A stretch of DNA of 64,000 nucleotides from Sulfurovum riftiae (GTDB lineage Bacteria; Campylobacterota; Campylobacteria; Campylobacterales; Sulfurovaceae): contig NZ_LNKT01000002.1 in NCBI RefSeq assembly GCF_001595645.1, forward strand, positions 1 through 64,000. Reading direction: 5' to 3'. The notes under the pieces are model-generated. The model worked only from the letters and a program-made list of their open reading frames with translations. It did not search any database and had not been told where the DNA came from. The position numbers and the translations under genes were made by a program. This document shows, in pieces, positions 60,348 to 64,000 of this stretch (positions are counted from its first letter, which is position 1; every line of letters begins with the position of its first letter).

Positions 60348-63110
60348 TTACGGAAGCTTCCTTTCCGGCAGACGTTCAGAGATGAGCAGGTCCCCGCCAA
60401 AGAGCTTTTCAGCGACTCTACGTACTTCTTCCGGCTCAAGCTTCTCCACCGCTTTGGGGAAAGAGAGATACTCTGAGACCGGTGTACCGAATTTTGCACT
60501 CAGCAGCAGCATACCGCTCCAGAAACGGTTCATCTTCTGCATCTGTGTATAGGCAACATTGAATTCTGTCTTGTAATTCTTCAACTCACGCTCACCCGGT
60601 CCCTCTTTGATAAAGGTATCGATACTCTTGCGGACAGAAGCGATCAGTTCATCCTTTCGCAGTGGATCGGCGGCAAAAGAGATGGTACATATGGCACGGT
60701 CGTGCAGTTCGCGTATGATCTGGCATCCCACGCCGATACCGTAAGTCCCCGATTTCTCTTCACGAATAAGGTTACGCAGCCTGATGGTCAGAATATTCTG
60801 CAGGGCATCTATGCGCGCGTTGTTGTGTATGGAGTATGGCAGGGTCGAGCGGTACTGCAGCATGATGTTGGCAATATCGGTCGTGTTGAAATGTTTGACG
60901 AACGTCTGCTCTCCTTTGCGATGTGCATACGGTGTACTGTCGTAGGTCTCACCTTTCGAACCGACCGGCAGGTTGCCGAGATAGACCGCAATGAGTTTTT
61001 CCACTTTTTGGGGAGTGGTGTCACCCACAATGACGAAATGGAAGTGGTTCATGTCGCCGAATTTCTCTTTGAAGATGGACAGCATCCTTTCCGTATCGAG
61101 TTTTGCAATACTCTCATTGGTATCGAAACGGATACGCGGGTTGTCCATGTAGTAGAACTTCTTGACCGCTTTATCAAACCTGTAGGCAGGGTTCCTGTCC
61201 GCTTCTTTCTGCCGCGCCATCAGTGCGTTGCGCTGTCTTTTCGCCACTGCCGGGTCTATCTTCGGCTGCATGATCTGCAGATAGAGCAGCTGCAGCAGCG
61301 ATTCGAGGTCTTCACTGCTGCTGGAACCGTCGATGGTCTCATCGAAACGCGAGATCGCGAAACGGTCTGAAAGTTTTTTGCCTGCAAGCAGTTCTCTGAG
61401 TGCATATGGCTTGAAGCTTCCCGGTGCAGAAGAGACGACCCAGGAAGAGGCTTTCTGTGCATCGTCAAGCATCTCTGTGGGAAGTGTCGAGTATCCACCC
61501 ACACTGATGGCACCGACGAGCACTTCGTTCTTCCTGTAGTCTCTGGGCATGAACGAGACAGTGACATTGTTCTCAAGACGGTAGAAGTAGATACCGTGCT
61601 CTTTGTCAAACACTTTCTCTACGATCTTTTTGGGATGGGGAATCTCTGCGAGCAATGCCGTTGCAGTTGAGACTTCCTTGTCCGCTTTTTTTGCCTCTTC
61701 TTTCGCCTTCTGCACCATCGCAAGGACCTCTGCCTTGCTCACCTTCTCTTTGGTCGTTCCCGTAAAGAGAACCACCCTGTCTTTAATGTCCACGATCTCC
61801 CTGAAACGTTTGTTGACATCTTCAATGCTGACTTCTCCAAGGATCTTTTTGGAGAGATTGTAGTCATACGCCTCATCCACATAGACCGCCCCGTTATCCA
61901 GCGTATTGACAAGACGTCCGGCGATGACCGCCGATCGGAGATTCTTGATCTCTTTATGTGTGTTCTCATTGAGTGCCATCAGCTGTTTGCGTACCGTTTC
62001 CAGGTCTTTTTGTGAAAAACCGTATTTGGCAAAACGCCAGATGAGACGGTTGAGCTCTTCAAAGGCAGCATCGCGGTCCTCTTTTTTATACGTTGCAGAA
62101 AAATCATAGGCACGAAGCAGCGGGGTGACGAACTGCATCCCAAAACGCAGTGTCAAGGCTTTGCTCTCGGACTTAAGCACCTCTTTTTGCGCATTGAGGT
62201 TGAAGAGAAGCTGTACCATCCAGTCTATGATATCCGCTCTTTTCTCCGCTTCGGTCACCGTACCGAGTTTACGTTCGAGGTAATAGATATCGACACTGTT
62301 GCCATGGAGCTCTTTGTCGGTCAGGGAGAGTACACGTGTGCTGTTGTGCTCCGGGACCAGACGTGTTATCGGTGCTGTATGATTGCTGTTGGTCAAAGAG
62401 CCGAAGGTCTTTTTGATCTTTGCTTCCATACTGCTTGCATTGATGTCACCCACCACGACCAGGGTCATCAGCTCAGGACGGTACCATTTTTTGTAAAAAT
62501 CAACAGCCCTTTGTACCGGTGCATGCTTGAGCACCTTTTCTTTTCCGATGACAAGACGGTCTTTGTATCTGCTGCCTTCAAAAAAGACCGGTGCATACTG
62601 CTTGTAGAGACGGAAACCCGCTGTATTGCGCAGACGCTTCTCTTCGAGTACCACACCCCGTTCTTTATCGAACTCTTTTGGGTCGAAACGTACACCGCCT
62701 GCCCAATCCCTGAGAATGGTCAGGGCCGTATCCACATTATTTCCTTTGACAGGTACGGTAAGTTTGTAGAGTGTACAGCCGTAATTGGTGTTGGCATTAA
62801 GATCACCGCCGAATTTCAGACCGATCGATTCGAGATAGCTGATAAGCTCGTTCTTTTTGAAATGTTCGGTACCGTTGAACGCCATATGCTCTATAAAATG
62901 CGCGAGCCCCTGCTGATCATCCTCTTCTTCAAGCGATCCTGCCCTGACATAGAGACGGAACTCGACCATCTCTTTTGGTTTTTCATTATGCATGATCCTG
63001 TAGCTGAATGTATTGGGGAGCATTCCCTCCACCAAACGCTTATCGGTCGGCATTTCCACTGCATGCAAAAATGTCATGACAAACAGTAGAATGACGTGAG
63101 CTCTTTTCAT
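60348..63110 (-). CDS. M16 zinc peptidase (PqqL/insulinase-like), exported
   Basis: A 920-residue inverzincin with a signal peptide (MKRAHVILLFVMTFLHA) and two M16 halves in one chain. The active half has HFIEH (His71, Glu74, His75) and a downstream VVLEEKR glutamate (about 151); the second half (from about 520) is the inactive clamshell partner. It would degrade small peptides in the periplasm. Length is like PqqL (931). Monocistronic, divergent from valS. Confidence 0.92.
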   Translation of the reverse strand: MKRAHVILLFVMTFLHAVEMPTDKRLVEGMLPNTFSYRIMHNEKPKEMVEFRLYVRAGSLEEEDDQQGLAHFIEHMAFNGTEHFKKNELISYLESIGLKFGGDLNANTNYGCTLYKLTVPVKGNNVDTALTILRDWAGGVRFDPKEFDKERGVVLEEKRLRNTAGFRLYKQYAPVFFEGSRYKDRLVIGKEKVLKHAPVQRAVDFYKKWYRPELMTLVVVGDINASSMEAKIKKTFGSLTNSNHTAPITRLVPEHNSTRVLSLTDKELHGNSVDIYYLERKLGTVTEAEKRADIIDWMVQLLFNLNAQKEVLKSESKALTLRFGMQFVTPLLRAYDFSATYKKEDRDAAFEELNRLIWRFAKYGFSQKDLETVRKQLMALNENTHKEIKNLRSAVIAGRLVNTLDNGAVYVDEAYDYNLSKKILGEVSIEDVNKRFREIVDIKDRVVLFTGTTKEKVSKAEVLAMVQKAKEEAKKADKEVSTATALLAEIPHPKKIVEKVFDKEHGIYFYRLENNVTVSFMPRDYRKNEVLVGAISVGGYSTLPTEMLDDAQKASSWVVSSAPGSFKPYALRELLAGKKLSDRFAISRFDETIDGSSSSEDLESLLQLLYLQIMQPKIDPAVAKRQRNALMARQKEADRNPAYRFDKAVKKFYYMDNPRIRFDTNESIAKLDTERMLSIFKEKFGDMNHFHFVIVGDTTPQKVEKLIAVYLGNLPVGSKGETYDSTPYAHRKGEQTFVKHFNTTDIANIMLQYRSTLPYSIHNNARIDALQNILTIRLRNLIREEKSGTYGIGVGCQIIRELHDRAICTISFAADPLRKDELIASVRKSIDTFIKEGPGERELKNYKTEFNVAYTQMQKMNRFWSGMLLLSAKFGTPVSEYLSFPKAVEKLEPEEVRRVAEKLFGGDLLISERLPERKLP

Positions 63111-63194
63111 CGAATTCTTTCCTTACCTGTAGATGGATAGTATTGTACAGACAAATGTATAACAAATGCCATAAAAGAAAAAGCACCATTACGC

Positions 63195-63200
63195 TATAAT
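63195..63200 (+). promoter_or_regulatory. -10 box of valS
   Basis: TATAAT with a likely start near 63207 and a 50-base leader holding a small AGCGC...GCGCT hairpin (63218-63237) and AGAAGGACC before the ATG. No -35. I saw no T-box, as expected outside Firmicutes. Confidence 0.55.
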
Positions 63201-63257
63201 CGCGGCAATATATAAAAAGCGCTGAATATCCGGCGCTGAGCATTGAGAAGGACCGTG

Positions 63258-64000
63258 ATGAGCGAAACAGAAAAAAAAGCAGTATACAATCCCAAAGAGA
63301 TCGAAGAGAACTACTACAAACTCTGGGAGGAGCGTAACTATTTCGAAGTGGACGGGAACGCCCAGATACAGGAAGAAGGAAAGAACTTCTGCATCATGAT
63401 GCCTCCCCCGAATGTAACGGGACACCTTCATATCGGTCACGGACTCACATTCACACTGCAGGACATCATCGTACGCTACAAAAGAATGGACGGGTTCAAG
63501 ACCCTCTGGCAGCCGGGAACAGACCATGCGGGTATCGCCACACAGAACGTTGTGGAGAAACAGCTTCTTGCAGAAGGGACCACCAAAGAGGAGATAGGCA
63601 GAGAGGCATTCCTCAAAAGAGCCTGGCAGCAGAAAGACAGCTCGGGAAATGCCATTACCAAACAGCTGAGAAAACTGGGCGTATCCCCTGCCTGGAGCCG
63701 CGAACGTTTCACTATGGACGAGGGACTGGCCAATGCAGTCAAGAAGTCCTTCAAACAGATGTACGACAATGGCGATATCGTCCGCGGGAACTACATGATC
63801 AACTGGTGTACCCATGACGGTGCCCTCTCCGACATCGAAGTCGAGCACGAAGACCATCTCGGGCATCTCTACCACCTCAGATATCCGCTCACCGACGGTT
63901 CAGGTGTCGTCGTGGTCGCTACCACACGTCCGGAGACCTACTTTGGAGATACCGCTGTCATGGTACACCCCGATGACACACGCTACAAACATCTCATAGG
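63258..64000 (+). CDS. valS: Valyl-tRNA synthetase, N-terminal part (runs off window)
   Basis: The first 247 codons of ValS, which charges tRNA-Val. Start MSETEKKAVYNPKEIEENYY, class I signature HIGH in PPPNVTGHLHIGHGLTFT (about residues 49-66), and KTLWQPGTDHAGIATQNVVE as in all ValRS. The editing domain begins near the window end (VVATTRPET). AGAAGGACCGTG precedes the ATG. The KMSKS part is outside the window. Confidence 0.97.
   Translation, partial: MSETEKKAVYNPKEIEENYYKLWEERNYFEVDGNAQIQEEGKNFCIMMPPPNVTGHLHIGHGLTFTLQDIIVRYKRMDGFKTLWQPGTDHAGIATQNVVEKQLLAEGTTKEEIGREAFLKRAWQQKDSSGNAITKQLRKLGVSPAWSRERFTMDEGLANAVKKSFKQMYDNGDIVRGNYMINWCTHDGALSDIEVEHEDHLGHLYHLRYPLTDGSGVVVVATTRPETYFGDTAVMVHPDDTRYKHLI

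Overview
The window looks like a chromosome segment of a Campylobacterota (epsilonproteobacterial) organism, probably close to Sulfurovum. This is inferred from family content, from a gene order I recall in Helicobacter-type genomes (tgt, a TrkA-like protein, aroB, an MscS channel, mtaB, a second FtsH-like ATPase, a BioV-type esterase), and from promoters with a good TATAAT and mostly no -35 box. No rRNA, tRNA or CRISPR array was seen. Genes are dense and many are coupled by ATGA, TAATG or TGATG overlaps.

Layout. 1-670: a one-gene IS200/IS605-type element bounded by DNA hairpins. 667-7045: a periplasmic thioredoxin-like protein, three tiny soluble proteins leading into an APC permease, then an opposing operon HdeD-like / second APC permease / 59-residue membrane protein / EI24-CysZ-like protein / MtfA-type peptidase. 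7207-12355: small unknown genes, a SUV3-like RNA helicase, an intergenic patch with two REP/MITE-like palindromes, and a periplasmic coiled-coil protein. 12357-20926: a seven-gene leftward operon (TrkA-like, aroB, mscS-like, mtaB, FtsH-like ATPase without a protease site, bioV, CDF exporter), divergent from tgt. 22107-28107: an SLT-like protein, a 5'-nucleotidase, lemA plus a DUF2207 protein, and an oleate hydratase. 28329-31640: feoAB coupled to a split permease. 32151-35152: a gap holding two inverted-repeat structures, then clpB behind a perfect consensus promoter. 35245-41563: a secreted protein, then ctpA-purC-purS-purQ-unknown-plsC-crcB and two very small genes. 41622-50192: a Na/Pi cotransporter, an exported Hsp20-like protein, DoxX plus a membrane-anchored FMN glutamate-synthase-like protein, an MBL-fold hydrolase and alpha/beta hydrolases. 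48075-57694: a complete coupled fatty-acid beta-oxidation operon ending in an acyltransferase-hydrolase fusion. 57766-64000: two small genes, pfkA, a LOG-family protein, a PLDc_N peptide, an M16 peptidase and the start of valS.

How it fits together. Most of the window is housekeeping (purine, chorismate, queuosine, t6A and biotin pathways; proteostasis). The accessory signal is lipid catabolism: FadD, FadA/I, FadB/J, FadE, a lysophospholipid-type acyltransferase fused to a lipase-like domain, and a separate oleate hydratase, which is unusual for a lineage of mostly autotrophic or amino-acid-using bacteria. Other points of interest are the protease-dead FtsH homologue in an old conserved operon, the FeoAB-permease operon, an exported small heat-shock protein, one palindromic operator shared by two distant loci, and several very small genes, two of them below 60 codons.
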